Below are positions 33,593 through 42,001 of a stretch of 46,705 bases of DNA, piece after piece (within the stretch, counting starts at the first letter, position 1; each line of letters begins with the position of its first letter). This DNA is from Candidatus Peregrinibacteria bacterium. GTDB taxonomy: Bacteria > Patescibacteriota > Gracilibacteria > UBA1369 > UM-FILTER-53-11. The stretch is from positions 1 through 46,705 of the forward strand of contig JACPMA010000009.1 of the NCBI GenBank assembly GCA_016186205.1, written 5' to 3'. A program made the translations under genes and the position numbers. The notes beneath the pieces were generated by a model. The model ran no database searches and was not told the DNA's origin. It saw only the letters and a program-made list of their open reading frames with translations.

Positions 33593-35239
33593 ATGTCTCT
33601 CGCTAAAATCTGCGAAGTCGGTAATCATCCCTTTGAGCTCACGACGGAGGATATCGCCGCATACCAAAAATTCGGCTTCGAACCGCTGCCGATTTGTTTT
33701 CCGCATCAACATCAATGGAGACTTGCTTTCCGCAATGACCGTTTTCTACACCGCCGCAAGTGCGATCTAACAGGCGCCTCAATTATTTCTATGTATCCGC
33801 CAGATACGCCATATCCCGTGTACGAACGAGAGGCGTGGTTTTCTGACAAGTGGGATCCGTTTTCTTATGGACGCGATTTTGATTTTAACAAACCTTTTTT
33901 TGAACAATTTGCCGAGCTCCAAAAAGTCGTTCCGCGATGCTCGCTCTTCCAAGCCAACTGCGTGAACAGCGAATACTGCAACTGCACGATGTACGACAAA
34001 AACTGTTACTTGATTTTTGGCGGCGATTTTAACGAAGACTGCATGTATGGCTCGCTGCCGATGCATTGCAAAGATTCGGTGGATTGCGACTGGACCGAAC
34101 AATGCCAACTCTGCTATTTCTGCGCCTACAGTGAAAACTGTTACGGGTGTCGCTTTACCTTTCGGTCTAAAGGCTGCTCGGACTGCGCATTTATAGAAGA
34201 TTGCATAGGATGTACCGAGTGCATTCTTTCCACAAACCTTCGCAATAAATCATTTTATATTGAGAATAAGCCATATTCAAAGCAAGAATATTTTTCAAAA
34301 AAAGCCGAGCTTTTAAATGGAAGTTTTGAACAACAGACAAAAATGCTTAAAAGATTCATGGAACTCCGTCAACGCCGGCCGGTAAAATTCGCCAATATCT
34401 TAAATGGAGAAAACGTCACCGGTGATATTATTTTCAACTCAAAAAACTGCCGGAACTGCTACGAGTGCATAGACAGCGAAGACTGCCTGCAGTGCTACAC
34501 GATCTTTAACGCCAAAGATTGTTTTAATGCCGATTACGACGGTCACCGCGGCACGCTGAATTTTAACAACGTGGCCTGCGGAACTGCCTATCGCACGTGG
34601 TTTTCGCGTTTCACCATTGAAGCCTCTGACATAGAATATTGTGAGCACACCAATTTTTCAAAAAATCTCTTTGGCTGTATTGCGCTACGACACAAACAGT
34701 ATTGCATCCTCAATAAACAATATACAAAAGAAACATTTGAAAAACTTCGACTTGCGATTATTGAACACATGAAAAAAACCAACGAGTGGGGACGATACTT
34801 TCCAAAAACATTATCTTTGTTTCCATATAATCAGACAACGGCCTCATTCTTTTTCCCGCGGACACGCGAACAGGCTCTCGCAGAAGGATTTATCTGGAAA
34901 AATGAAGAAGCGCATGATTTTATGCCGCAAATATACAAAATTCCCGATAGCATCCAAGACGTTACCGATGGGATTTTAAACGAAACGCTCGCATGCGAAG
35001 CGACTGGAAAAAATTTCCGCATCATACCGCAGGAATTCAAATTTTACCGGCAACAAAATATTCCCATCCCACGCAGGCATCCGGACACGCGCTACGGCGA
35101 CCGGCTCGCGCTACGAAATCCTTTCAAAATCTTTGAGCGGAAGTGTGAACGATGCAACGCTTCTGTTCAAACCACTTATGCGCCGGAGCGGACGGAAACC
35201 ATTTATTGCGAAAAATGCTACCTCGAAAGCGTATACTAA
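33593..35239 (+). CDS. long cysteine-rich double-ribbon protein (paralog 2)
   Basis: 548 residues, no signal peptide. Order: degenerate N-terminal ribbon (CEVGNHPFEL, most Cys pairs lost), conserved block WFSDKWDPFSYGRDFDFNKP, Cys-repeat half 1 (NCYLIFGGDFNEDCMYG, DCDWTEQCQLCYFC, LRNKSFYIENKPYSKQEYF), half 2 (ENVTGD, NCRNCYECIDSEDCLQCY, FGCIALRHKQYCILNKQYTK), helical GRYFPKTLSLFPYN region, and a C-terminal module whose first ribbon is degenerate (CEATGKNF, RRHPDTR) but whose second is intact (CERCNAS...YCEKCYLESVY). Probably a zinc protein that has lost some sites. TATAAC is 5 nt before the ATG. Confidence 0.85.
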   Translation: MSLAKICEVGNHPFELTTEDIAAYQKFGFEPLPICFPHQHQWRLAFRNDRFLHRRKCDLTGASIISMYPPDTPYPVYEREAWFSDKWDPFSYGRDFDFNKPFFEQFAELQKVVPRCSLFQANCVNSEYCNCTMYDKNCYLIFGGDFNEDCMYGSLPMHCKDSVDCDWTEQCQLCYFCAYSENCYGCRFTFRSKGCSDCAFIEDCIGCTECILSTNLRNKSFYIENKPYSKQEYFSKKAELLNGSFEQQTKMLKRFMELRQRRPVKFANILNGENVTGDIIFNSKNCRNCYECIDSEDCLQCYTIFNAKDCFNADYDGHRGTLNFNNVACGTAYRTWFSRFTIEASDIEYCEHTNFSKNLFGCIALRHKQYCILNKQYTKETFEKLRLAIIEHMKKTNEWGRYFPKTLSLFPYNQTTASFFFPRTREQALAEGFIWKNEEAHDFMPQIYKIPDSIQDVTDGILNETLACEATGKNFRIIPQEFKFYRQQNIPIPRRHPDTRYGDRLALRNPFKIFERKCERCNASVQTTYAPERTETIYCEKCYLESVY

Positions 35240-35255
35240 ACGACATATAGCACTG

Positions 35256-35261
35256 TATAAT
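35256..35261 (+). promoter_or_regulatory. -10 box of the DUF4112 gene
   Basis: TATAAT ends 6 nt before the ATG at 35268, consistent with a leaderless transcript in an otherwise closely packed gene row. Confidence 0.6.
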
Positions 35262-35267
35262 TAAACC

Positions 35268-35876
35268 ATGCCAACAGACGAATCAAATATTGAAAACGCG
35301 AGAAGAAGGCGCTTAAGAAAAACAGAAAAATCTCCTAAAGCTCATGACCCGGAAATTGAAGCCGAAGAAGATGATGTGGAGAGCGCTACAAAAAAAGTTC
35401 TTCAGCAAACAGAAATTCTCGATCAGCTGCGAGCCGCAAAAAATGCGGAAGCGCGGGTGAGAACCTTTGCAAAAATAATGGATACCTACGGGGTTGAGGC
35501 CATCCTCGGTCTTTTTGAAGGAGCCGGCGATGCTGCCACGAGCGTTCTCTCCGGTTTGTATCTCATGCGTGAAGCGGGCAAAGCAGGATTGAGTAAAACT
35601 GATTTTTTAAAAATTGCGGCGCTGCAAGCTGCAGATTTTTTTATTGGAGCCATTCCGATAATCGGCGATATCGGCGACTTCGTCTTTCAGGCAAATAAGT
35701 TAAGCATTCCGCTCTTCCGCGATAAAACGGATGAGCTCGTGAGAGAAGCGCGGGCAGCAGGCGTTTCAGAAGATGCGATCGCAAAAATTACGGAATCGGC
35801 GGAGAAACTTCCACGACTGGCGGATCATATCGTCAATATTGATAAAGCCGTAAATGGATTGAAAAAGGCCGCATAG
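35268..35876 (+). CDS. DUF4112 protein
   Basis: 202 residues. The central part (about 65-155) matches DUF4112: FAKIMDTYGVEAILGLFEGA, GDAATSVLSGLYLMREA, FFIGAIPIIGDIGDFVFQAN. It has two or three hydrophobic stretches and is probably membrane-associated. The N-terminal 60 residues are charged. Function of the family is unknown. It is sandwiched between two cysteine-rich genes with its own -10 box, 28 nt after the previous stop. Confidence 0.85.
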   Translation: MPTDESNIENARRRRLRKTEKSPKAHDPEIEAEEDDVESATKKVLQQTEILDQLRAAKNAEARVRTFAKIMDTYGVEAILGLFEGAGDAATSVLSGLYLMREAGKAGLSKTDFLKIAALQAADFFIGAIPIIGDIGDFVFQANKLSIPLFRDKTDELVREARAAGVSEDAIAKITESAEKLPRLADHIVNIDKAVNGLKKAA

Positions 35877-35884
35877 ACCTCTAG

Positions 35885-35890
35885 TATAAT
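35885..35890 (+). promoter_or_regulatory. -10 box of short Cys-rich paralog 3
   Basis: TATAAT ends 6 nt before the GTG start at 35897; no room for a Shine-Dalgarno sequence. Confidence 0.65.
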
Positions 35891-35896
35891 CAGGCC

Positions 35897-36862
35897 GTGT
35901 CTTTTGTAGAAGATTTCCGCAGACTCCAACTGAAGAAACCGCGCATCGCGCTCCAGTTTTCGCAATCGGAAAACAGCGAATACACGAACTACGCATTCAA
36001 AAATAAAAATTGCTATCTCGTATTTGGGAGCCACTACAATGAAGATTGCTACCATCTTCAATATTGCTACGCGGATCGAGATTGTGTGGATTGCGATCGC
36101 ACTGACAAAAGCGAACTATGTTATGAATGCGTTTTTTGCAGCAGTTTATATAATTGCAACTATTGCTTCAATTGCTTCACATGCAGTGACTGTGAATTCG
36201 GCTTTGATCTTGTAAATTGCCGGCATTGTTTTTTATCCGCCGGTTTGCGAAATGTCGAATACCATATTCTGAATAAACCGGTGCCTCGCGAAATGTATGC
36301 CCAGGAGGTGGCGCGTCTGAAATCAACTCATACCGTAAAACAATTCCTCGCGGAGCTTGAAAAAATTCGCGCTCTGGTTCCACAAGTGGCTACCATTCAG
36401 AAAAATTGCGAAAACTGCATGGGTTCATATCTTGAAAACAGCAAAAATTGCTTCAATTGTTATCAGCTTACAAATGGGGAAGATTGCTTGTATATGCGGA
36501 GCATGGCCCATCACGTGAAAGATTCGGTTGATTGCGATCAAATCGGTTATGACCCTTCGGAACTCCTCTATGAATGCATCGGCAATAGCGGAAATGTGAA
36601 TTGCAATTTCTGCTATGCAAGCTGGCATAACCACGATCTGGAATATTGCGAGCACGTTTTCAACTCGCACCACTGCTTCGGCTGCATTTCACGAAATCAT
36701 GCCGAGTATGAAATCCTCAATGTAAAATATTCCAAGGACGAATGGTTTAAAAAAGTCGCGCTGATAAAGGACGAATTACGCGCTAAAGGACAGTACGGAA
36801 AATGGCTTCTGCCCTCGACCTATCCATATGAAGATACGATTGCGCCGCTCTATTTCAGCTGA
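35897..36862 (+). CDS. short cysteine-rich repeat protein (paralog 3)
   Basis: 321 residues, 27 Cys (about 8 percent), GTG start set by the TATAAT 6 nt upstream. N-terminus MSFVEDFRRLQLKKPR equals that of paralog 1. Half 1: NSEYTNYAF, KNCYLVFGSHYNEDC, DCVDCD, ELCYEC, NCNYCFNCFTCSDC, GLRNVEYHILNKP. Half 2: NCENCMG, NSKNCFNCY, GEDCLYM, KDSVDCD, ELLYEC, NCNFCYASWHNHDLEYCEHV, CFGCISRNHAEYEILNVKYSK. The two halves are clearly an internal duplication. No enzyme motif. Cytoplasmic by absence of signal. It precedes a long paralog by 14 nt. Confidence 0.87.
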   Translation: MSFVEDFRRLQLKKPRIALQFSQSENSEYTNYAFKNKNCYLVFGSHYNEDCYHLQYCYADRDCVDCDRTDKSELCYECVFCSSLYNCNYCFNCFTCSDCEFGFDLVNCRHCFLSAGLRNVEYHILNKPVPREMYAQEVARLKSTHTVKQFLAELEKIRALVPQVATIQKNCENCMGSYLENSKNCFNCYQLTNGEDCLYMRSMAHHVKDSVDCDQIGYDPSELLYECIGNSGNVNCNFCYASWHNHDLEYCEHVFNSHHCFGCISRNHAEYEILNVKYSKDEWFKKVALIKDELRAKGQYGKWLLPSTYPYEDTIAPLYFS

Positions 36863-36876
36863 TAATCTAGACGCGC

Positions 36877-38517
36877 ATGCCTCAATCAGCCATCTGCAAA
36901 ATCTCGGGTAAACCATTTATTCACACAGACAGCGATCTTGAGTTTTACAAAAAAATCAGCGTGCCGCCGCCGACTCTTTGTCCGGAAGAAAGACGCAGGC
37001 GCAGATTTACTTTTCGCAACGAACGTTTTCTATACAAACGAAAAAGTGCGCTATCCGGAAAAGAAATTATTTCCTGCATGCATCCGGACAGTCCGCAGCC
37101 GGTTTATAACCAAGAAGAATGGTACGGAGACACATGGGATGGCGCAGACTATGCTCGACCGTATGATTTCAATCGTCCGTTTTTCGATCAATATAAAGAA
37201 CTCCAAAAGGTCGTGCCGACCATTGCCATTAATGGAAGCAATAACGAAAATTGCCCTTACGCAAATTACGCGGCAGCATGCAAAAACTGCCACCTTATTT
37301 TCGGGTCGGTGTACTGCGAGGACTGTCTCTACGGCAATCCATACTACTGCAAATCCTGCATTGACTCGCTCCTCGTGCGCGACTCTGAACTTTGCTACGA
37401 ATGCGTGACATGCGAAAAATGCTACGAATGTTTTTACTGCCAAGATTGCGCGGGAAGTTTTGGACTTCTTTTTTGCTACGACTGCCACGGATCAAAAAAC
37501 TGCATCGGCTGTACCGGGCTTCGGAATAAAGAATATTACATTTTCAACAAAGCGTATTCAAAAGAAGATTTTTTGAAAGCAAAGGCGGCGCTCAATCTTT
37601 GCGATCCGCAGCAATTTGAAAATCTCAAATTGCAATTTGAAGCGCTGAAATTGAAGTATCCGCGGCGGTTTGCTGTGACGCTCCAGACGGAAAATTCCAC
37701 CGGCGATTATGTCTATTCCTCAAAAAACGCGGCGGATTGCTATGACGTCCAGCGGCTCGAAGACTGCCGTTATTGCGCGCAAGTCATCGACATGAAAGAC
37801 TGCCAGGACTGCAATTACATGGAGGAATGCGAGCTCTGCTACGAATACATCTGCCACTTCCAGAATCAACGGATTTTCTTTTCCGTTTGGTGCCACGCAA
37901 GCCATGATATTTGGTATTCGAGCTATTGCGTTTCGTCGTCGGATCTTTTCGGATGCATCGGGCTTAAACATAAACAATACTGCATTTTGAACAAACAATA
38001 TACAAAAGGGGAGTATGAAGATTTGAGATCGCGCATCGTAGAACAAATGAAAACTGATGGGAGCTTTGGCGAATTTTTTCACCCTTCGCTTTCGCTATTC
38101 TGCTACAACGAAACAGTGGCGCAGGAATATTTTCCTTTAACAAAAGAAGAAGCTTTGCAGCGCGGATATCGATGGCGCGACAAAGATCCAAAAGATTATC
38201 AACCGCAAACATATCGAGTTCCGCAAAATATAAAAGAGGTTCCGGATTCAATCATAAACGAAATTCTCGCATGTCATGAATGTAAGAAGAATTTTCGCGT
38301 TGAACGCGCGGAAGTTTCCTTTTATAAAAGGTATGGCTTGCCGCTTCCGTCAAAGTGTCCGGATTGCCGTCATCGAACAAGACTTGCGCTCCGAAATCCA
38401 CGGATGCTTTTTGAGCGCAACTGCAAAAAATGCGGCGTTGGCTTACAATCAACCTACGCGCCGGAAAGACCGGAACAAGTGTATTGCGAAAAATGCTATT
38501 TAGAAATGGTATATTAA
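36877..38517 (+). CDS. long cysteine-rich double-ribbon protein (paralog 4)
   Basis: 546 residues. The N-terminal ribbon has decayed (CKISGKPF, TLCPEERRRR) but the following RNERFLYKRKSALSGKEIIS and WYGDTWDGADYARPYDFNRP are kept. Half 1 is very Cys-dense (KNCHLIFGSVYCEDCLYG, ELCYECVTCEKCYECFYCQD, NCIGCTGLRNKEYYIFNKAY); half 2 follows (ENSTGDYVYSSKN, DCRYCAQVIDMKDCQDCNYM, FGCIGLKHKQYCILNKQYTK). The C-terminal module is complete: CHECKKNF, SKCPDCRHRTRLALRN, NCKKCGVGLQSTYAPERPEQ, YCEKCYLEMVY. Probably co-transcribed with paralog 3. Confidence 0.87.
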   Translation: MPQSAICKISGKPFIHTDSDLEFYKKISVPPPTLCPEERRRRRFTFRNERFLYKRKSALSGKEIISCMHPDSPQPVYNQEEWYGDTWDGADYARPYDFNRPFFDQYKELQKVVPTIAINGSNNENCPYANYAAACKNCHLIFGSVYCEDCLYGNPYYCKSCIDSLLVRDSELCYECVTCEKCYECFYCQDCAGSFGLLFCYDCHGSKNCIGCTGLRNKEYYIFNKAYSKEDFLKAKAALNLCDPQQFENLKLQFEALKLKYPRRFAVTLQTENSTGDYVYSSKNAADCYDVQRLEDCRYCAQVIDMKDCQDCNYMEECELCYEYICHFQNQRIFFSVWCHASHDIWYSSYCVSSSDLFGCIGLKHKQYCILNKQYTKGEYEDLRSRIVEQMKTDGSFGEFFHPSLSLFCYNETVAQEYFPLTKEEALQRGYRWRDKDPKDYQPQTYRVPQNIKEVPDSIINEILACHECKKNFRVERAEVSFYKRYGLPLPSKCPDCRHRTRLALRNPRMLFERNCKKCGVGLQSTYAPERPEQVYCEKCYLEMVY

Positions 38518-38521
38518 AGGC

Positions 38522-39433
38522 ATGAATTCCTGGCTTCTCTTTGCGCTCCTCACGCCGTTTTTCTGGGGATTTAGCAATGCCATGGATACGGCGGTGCGCA
38601 GGCATTTTTTGAAAAGCGATCTTGCGGCGACCGTGTTTCTCGCGTTCACGCGGCTTCCGCTCATTCTCGCCTTTTTTCTCATTTTTCCGCCGGTAAATCT
38701 CTCGTGGAACGCCGTCCTCTGGATGATTTTCGGGGGACTCATATGGATGGCTCCATTTATTCTCTATTACCGCTCCATGGCATTTGAAGAGGCGAGCCGC
38801 GTCGTGCTCCTCCTCCAGCTAGACAGCCTCTTCATACTCATCTTTGCATTTTTTATGATCGGAGAACGGCTTAGTATTGGGCAAATTCCGGCTTTTATTC
38901 TCCTGCTCGCCGGCGGGGTTCTGGCGGCGCTCAAACCAAGCGACCATCACGGATGGCGATTCAGTAAAGCATTTATTTTTATGCTTTTAGCAGGCATTAG
39001 CTGGTCGCTTTCCGATGTCATTTTTAAAAAATTTGCGCCGGCATTTCCCAATTTTTGGAGCGCTTTCAGCTGGTATCTTTTCGGAAGTTTTCTTATTGGC
39101 CCGCTCTCGCTTCTCGCGAAAAACATACGCCATGAACTCAAAACTATATTTTCCGGCGTCACGCAGCGAGGATGGTTTCTGCTTATCATCAACCAAATCA
39201 GCGGCCTCGGCGGAACCATGCTTTTTGCCTATGCGCTCACGCTCGGAAAAGCTTCGCTCACCTCCGTGTTCCTCGGAGTCCAGCCGCTTTTTTCTTTTCT
39301 ATGGACGCTGATTTTGCCTCGCATGATTCCTGAAGTGGAACGGGAAGACACGCATCGCAAGATTCTCTTTTTTAAGGCGCTCGCTTTTATATTTATTATA
39401 GGAGGACTTATTCTCCTGACAAATTATGGCTGA
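38522..39433 (+). CDS. EamA/DMT family transporter
   Basis: 303 residues with about ten transmembrane helices in two EamA halves: residues about 3-135 (LFALLTPFFWGFSNAMDTAV, APFILYYRSMAFEEASRVVL, IGERLSIGQIPAFILLLAGG) and about 150-300 (MLLAGISWSLSDVIFKKFAP, ...FAYALTLGKASLTSVFLGVQ). Drug/metabolite exporter-type; substrate unknown. It starts 4 nt after paralog 4 (a TATATT box at 38510-38515 lies in that gene's 3' end) and overlaps the next cysteine-rich gene by 8 bp, so it is translationally linked to the array. Confidence 0.9.
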   Translation: MNSWLLFALLTPFFWGFSNAMDTAVRRHFLKSDLAATVFLAFTRLPLILAFFLIFPPVNLSWNAVLWMIFGGLIWMAPFILYYRSMAFEEASRVVLLLQLDSLFILIFAFFMIGERLSIGQIPAFILLLAGGVLAALKPSDHHGWRFSKAFIFMLLAGISWSLSDVIFKKFAPAFPNFWSAFSWYLFGSFLIGPLSLLAKNIRHELKTIFSGVTQRGWFLLIINQISGLGGTMLFAYALTLGKASLTSVFLGVQPLFSFLWTLILPRMIPEVEREDTHRKILFFKALAFIFIIGGLILLTNYG

Positions 39434-41057
39434 AAATCGCACATGCATGGAATGCAAAACGGAATTTTCAATCGTCGATGACGATTTGGCATTTTATAAA
39501 CAACTTGAAGTGCCAACGCCAAGTCAGTGCCAAACGTGCCGTTTTGTGAGAAGGCTTATGGAACGCAATGTAAAATACCTTTACTATCGAACCTGCGATT
39601 TGACGAAAAAAAATACACTCTCTCAATATCACAAAAATCAACCTTTTCCCGTATACAGCCCGGAGGCTTGGTGGAGCGATAATTGGGATGCAACCGATTA
39701 CTCTCGCCCGTTTGATTTCAACCGTGGATTTTTTGAACAGTTTGCGGAATTGAAGCGCAGCGTGCCGCATCTTGCCTTGTTCAACACTGAAGGCACTATG
39801 CAAAACAGCGACTATAACAACTGCACCGCGTATATGAAAAATTGCTACCTCGTGGGCGAAAGCGATTTTTGCGAAGAATGCTATTATTCAAATTTGCTCA
39901 AGCAATGTGTGTCGGTTGTCGATTGTTCAGTTTGTTATGAATGCGAACTTTGTTATGAATCCATAGATTGCCTGAAGTGCTATGGCGTGCGCTACTCTCA
40001 AGACTGCCAAAATTGCCGCGACAGCTATTTTTTGGAAAATTGCGTGTCGTGCCAAGACTGCATCGGCTGCATAAATCAGCGCAATAAACAATTCATGATT
40101 TTCAATACGCAATATTCTAAGGAAGAATTTGAAAATCATAAAAAGAATTTTAGACTGGAAACCCAAGACGGCGCTTCCAAATTGCGCGCGCAATGCATTG
40201 AATTTTTCAAAACGCAGCCGCGGAAAAATCTCATTGCTGAACAAAATCAAAACAGTTTCGGCAATCATCTCTTTAATTCAAAAAATGCCTTTTATTGTTT
40301 TGACAGCAAAGATATGGAAGATTGCCGGTACTGCGCCAGGCTTTCCCTGGACGTAAAATCATCCATGGATTACAACTCGTGGGGAAACAAAGCAGAGCTT
40401 ATCTATTTTTCTTCCGGATGCGGAGATAATATCTACAACCTGAAGTTTTGCGTGAATTGCCAGAAAAATGTTCGAGATTGCACCTATTGCTACGAATGCT
40501 TCAGCAGCTCGAATTGCTTTGGATGCATTGGATTGAAAAAGAAAGAATTTTGCATTCTCAATAAGCAATATTCAGAAGAATATTACGAGGAACTTGTGCC
40601 GAGAATTATCGAACATATGAAACAAATGGGGGAATATGGTGAATTTTTTCCAAAATCACTCTGTGCGCATGCGTATAATGAAGCTCTTGCTATGGATGTT
40701 TTCCCCCTTACCAAAAAGGAAGCGATTGCCAAAGGATATAGATGGTTGGATGAGAATATTTCTGATCAGCAATCGGCGCGAACTGCGGCTCCAGTACCTG
40801 GCACAAGTGCATGCATCGAATGTGAAAAAAACTTCAAAATTATTCCTCAAGAACTTGAGTTTTATAATTTCCTTAAAATTCCATCGCCTTCACAGTGCCA
40901 ATTATGCCGCCACAAAAATCGCATTTCAAAACGCCTTGCTCCAAAACTTTGGTCAAAGCCATGCTCCAAATGCAGTAGTGCAATGCTTACAAGCTACGCG
41001 CCTGACCGACAGGAAATCGTGTACTGCGAGAAATGCTATCTGGAAACAGTGTACTAA
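39426..41057 (+). CDS. long cysteine-rich double-ribbon protein (paralog 5)
   Basis: 543 residues. First N-terminal ribbon intact (CMECKTEF, SQCQTCRFVRRLMERN); the second N-terminal one is lost (CDLTKKNTL). Half 1: NSDYNNCTAYMKNCYLVGES, ELCYESIDCLKCYGV, DCQNCRDSYFLENC, CQDCIGCINQRNKQFMIFN. Half 2: NSFGNHLFNSKN, DCRYCARL, NCFGCIGLKKKEFCILNKQY. C-terminal module complete: CIECEKNF, SQCQLCRHKNR, PCSKCSSAMLTSYAPDRQEI, YCEKCYLETVY. Its ATG lies inside the end of the EamA gene (8-bp overlap), so translation is coupled. Followed by a palindromic hairpin at 41061-41082. Confidence 0.87.
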   Translation: MAENRTCMECKTEFSIVDDDLAFYKQLEVPTPSQCQTCRFVRRLMERNVKYLYYRTCDLTKKNTLSQYHKNQPFPVYSPEAWWSDNWDATDYSRPFDFNRGFFEQFAELKRSVPHLALFNTEGTMQNSDYNNCTAYMKNCYLVGESDFCEECYYSNLLKQCVSVVDCSVCYECELCYESIDCLKCYGVRYSQDCQNCRDSYFLENCVSCQDCIGCINQRNKQFMIFNTQYSKEEFENHKKNFRLETQDGASKLRAQCIEFFKTQPRKNLIAEQNQNSFGNHLFNSKNAFYCFDSKDMEDCRYCARLSLDVKSSMDYNSWGNKAELIYFSSGCGDNIYNLKFCVNCQKNVRDCTYCYECFSSSNCFGCIGLKKKEFCILNKQYSEEYYEELVPRIIEHMKQMGEYGEFFPKSLCAHAYNEALAMDVFPLTKKEAIAKGYRWLDENISDQQSARTAAPVPGTSACIECEKNFKIIPQELEFYNFLKIPSPSQCQLCRHKNRISKRLAPKLWSKPCSKCSSAMLTSYAPDRQEIVYCEKCYLETVY

Positions 41058-41060
41058 ACC

Positions 41061-41082
41061 ACTATCGCCTGAAGGCGATAGT
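41061..41082. terminator. 9-bp hairpin after paralog 5 (terminator or IS end)
   Basis: ACTATCGCC-tgaa-GGCGATAGT followed by TTGGTTT. It ends the row of plus-strand genes and could terminate transcription. Because a tnpA remnant follows immediately, it may instead be the subterminal hairpin of a former IS200/IS605 element, which I recall often reads like this. Confidence 0.55.
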
Positions 41083-41116
41083 TTGGTTTGAGCTGAAGCT
41101 CGGCAAATACCTCGCC

Positions 41117-41283
41117 TTATGCTTCGATCAGTGTAAATTCATCTCCGCGTTTGTCTTCATCTTCGTCCTGATTTTCCAGATAGTCTATGATCATTTCATC
41201 GGTGATGCTCCCCAGAACTTTTTCCGTAGATAACTATCTTCCTGCAGCAGTTTTCGCGATGTCTTCCCTTTGATAGATTGTGC
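41117..41283 (-). pseudogene. IS200/IS605-type TnpA remnant (C-terminal piece)
   Basis: Reading the minus strand, one frame gives AQSIKGKTSRKLLQEDSYL then RKKFWG; the other continues SITDEMIIDYLENQDEDEDK and stops at 41117. Together these are the end of a Y1 transposase: the SIKGxTSRxL...LRKKFWG segment and the C-terminal helix ITDEMI..YIENQ. The stretch between them that normally follows FWG (HLWARGYFV-like, with the helix leading to the tail) is deleted with a frame change. No N-terminal HUH part is present: the piece abuts the stop of the Gre-like gene. Clearly inactive. Confidence 0.75.
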
Positions 41284-41792
41284 TATTTTGCTAAAGGATA
41301 TAGCTTTGCCTTGAAAGCATTATATCCACCACTAGGAGGTCTTATCTCTTTAATTTCAATTACCACTTTTTTTTCGCGAATCATGACTTCGGCAAGATCA
41401 CCGACTCGTTTTTTAATTATAGCTTGACCAATAGGGCATTCATAACTAATTAAACCTTCTTCTGATAATGATTCATTAGCTGCTCCAATCGTAAAAGTTT
41501 TTTTCTCTCCATCAATGATAATTACTACGGTAGTTCCGATATCAACTATTGCAGATTGTTCTTGGATAGTAATAATTACCGCATCATGGAGAATATGACG
41601 CAATTCTTCAATTTTTACGGATGCTAACTCTTTTGCTTCCAGCGCAACATCGAGCTGTGGATTTTTTACCCGATCGTTACCAAACTCTCTAGCTGTAGCG
41701 ATTTCGCCAATGCTTTCCTTTCTTTCTGATACACGGCCGGCAATATCCTTTTCAAGAGAGTCTAATCCTTCTTTGGTGAAATAACGTGGCAT
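41283..41792 (-). CDS. GreA/GreB-like transcription elongation factor family protein
   Basis: 169 residues: N-terminal coiled coil (about 8-75) and C-terminal FKBP-like domain (about 85-168) with the family pattern ISYECPIGQAIIKKRVGDLAE. Gre factors enter the RNA polymerase secondary channel and stimulate transcript cleavage through two acidic residues at the coiled-coil tip (GDLSEN in GreA). Here the tip region reads EFGNDRVKNPQ: one Asp may align, but the Glu is replaced by Lys. It may therefore bind polymerase without cleavage activity, as Gfh1-like proteins do. The only intact minus-strand core-type gene in this region. Confidence 0.8.
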   Translation of the reverse strand: MPRYFTKEGLDSLEKDIAGRVSERKESIGEIATAREFGNDRVKNPQLDVALEAKELASVKIEELRHILHDAVIITIQEQSAIVDIGTTVVIIIDGEKKTFTIGAANESLSEEGLISYECPIGQAIIKKRVGDLAEVMIREKKVVIEIKEIRPPSGGYNAFKAKLYPLAK

Positions 41793-41879
41793 GAGGAATA
41801 TTGATTACAGATTAGATTGAATCATAGCACGAAATATACTTTTTAGCAAATTCTTAAATTAACAGATATACAACCGCTA

Positions 41880-41897
41880 TCCTTAAAAATTTAAGGA
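41880..41897. repeat. palindrome TCCTTAAA-aa-TTTAAGGA
   Basis: Perfect 8-bp arms around two central bases in the 209-bp gap between the Gre-like and PEGA-like genes. Role unknown. Confidence 0.6.
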
Positions 41898-41906
41898 CAC
41901 TGGTTG

Positions 41907-41926
41907 GCCCGCGATTTCTCGCGGGC
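41907..41926 (-). terminator. GC-rich hairpin downstream of the PEGA-like gene
   Basis: GCCCGCGA-tttc-TCGCGGGC: 8-bp stem, 4-nt loop, about 75 nt past the stop of the minus-strand gene at 42002. There is no T-tract, so terminator function is tentative. Confidence 0.45.
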
Positions 41927-42001
41927 AGCAAAGGGATGTGCATCCGTCATTTATAAGGGCGACAGATGACACCACGGTTAGTTCAGATTGCTTCCCTTGG
42001 G

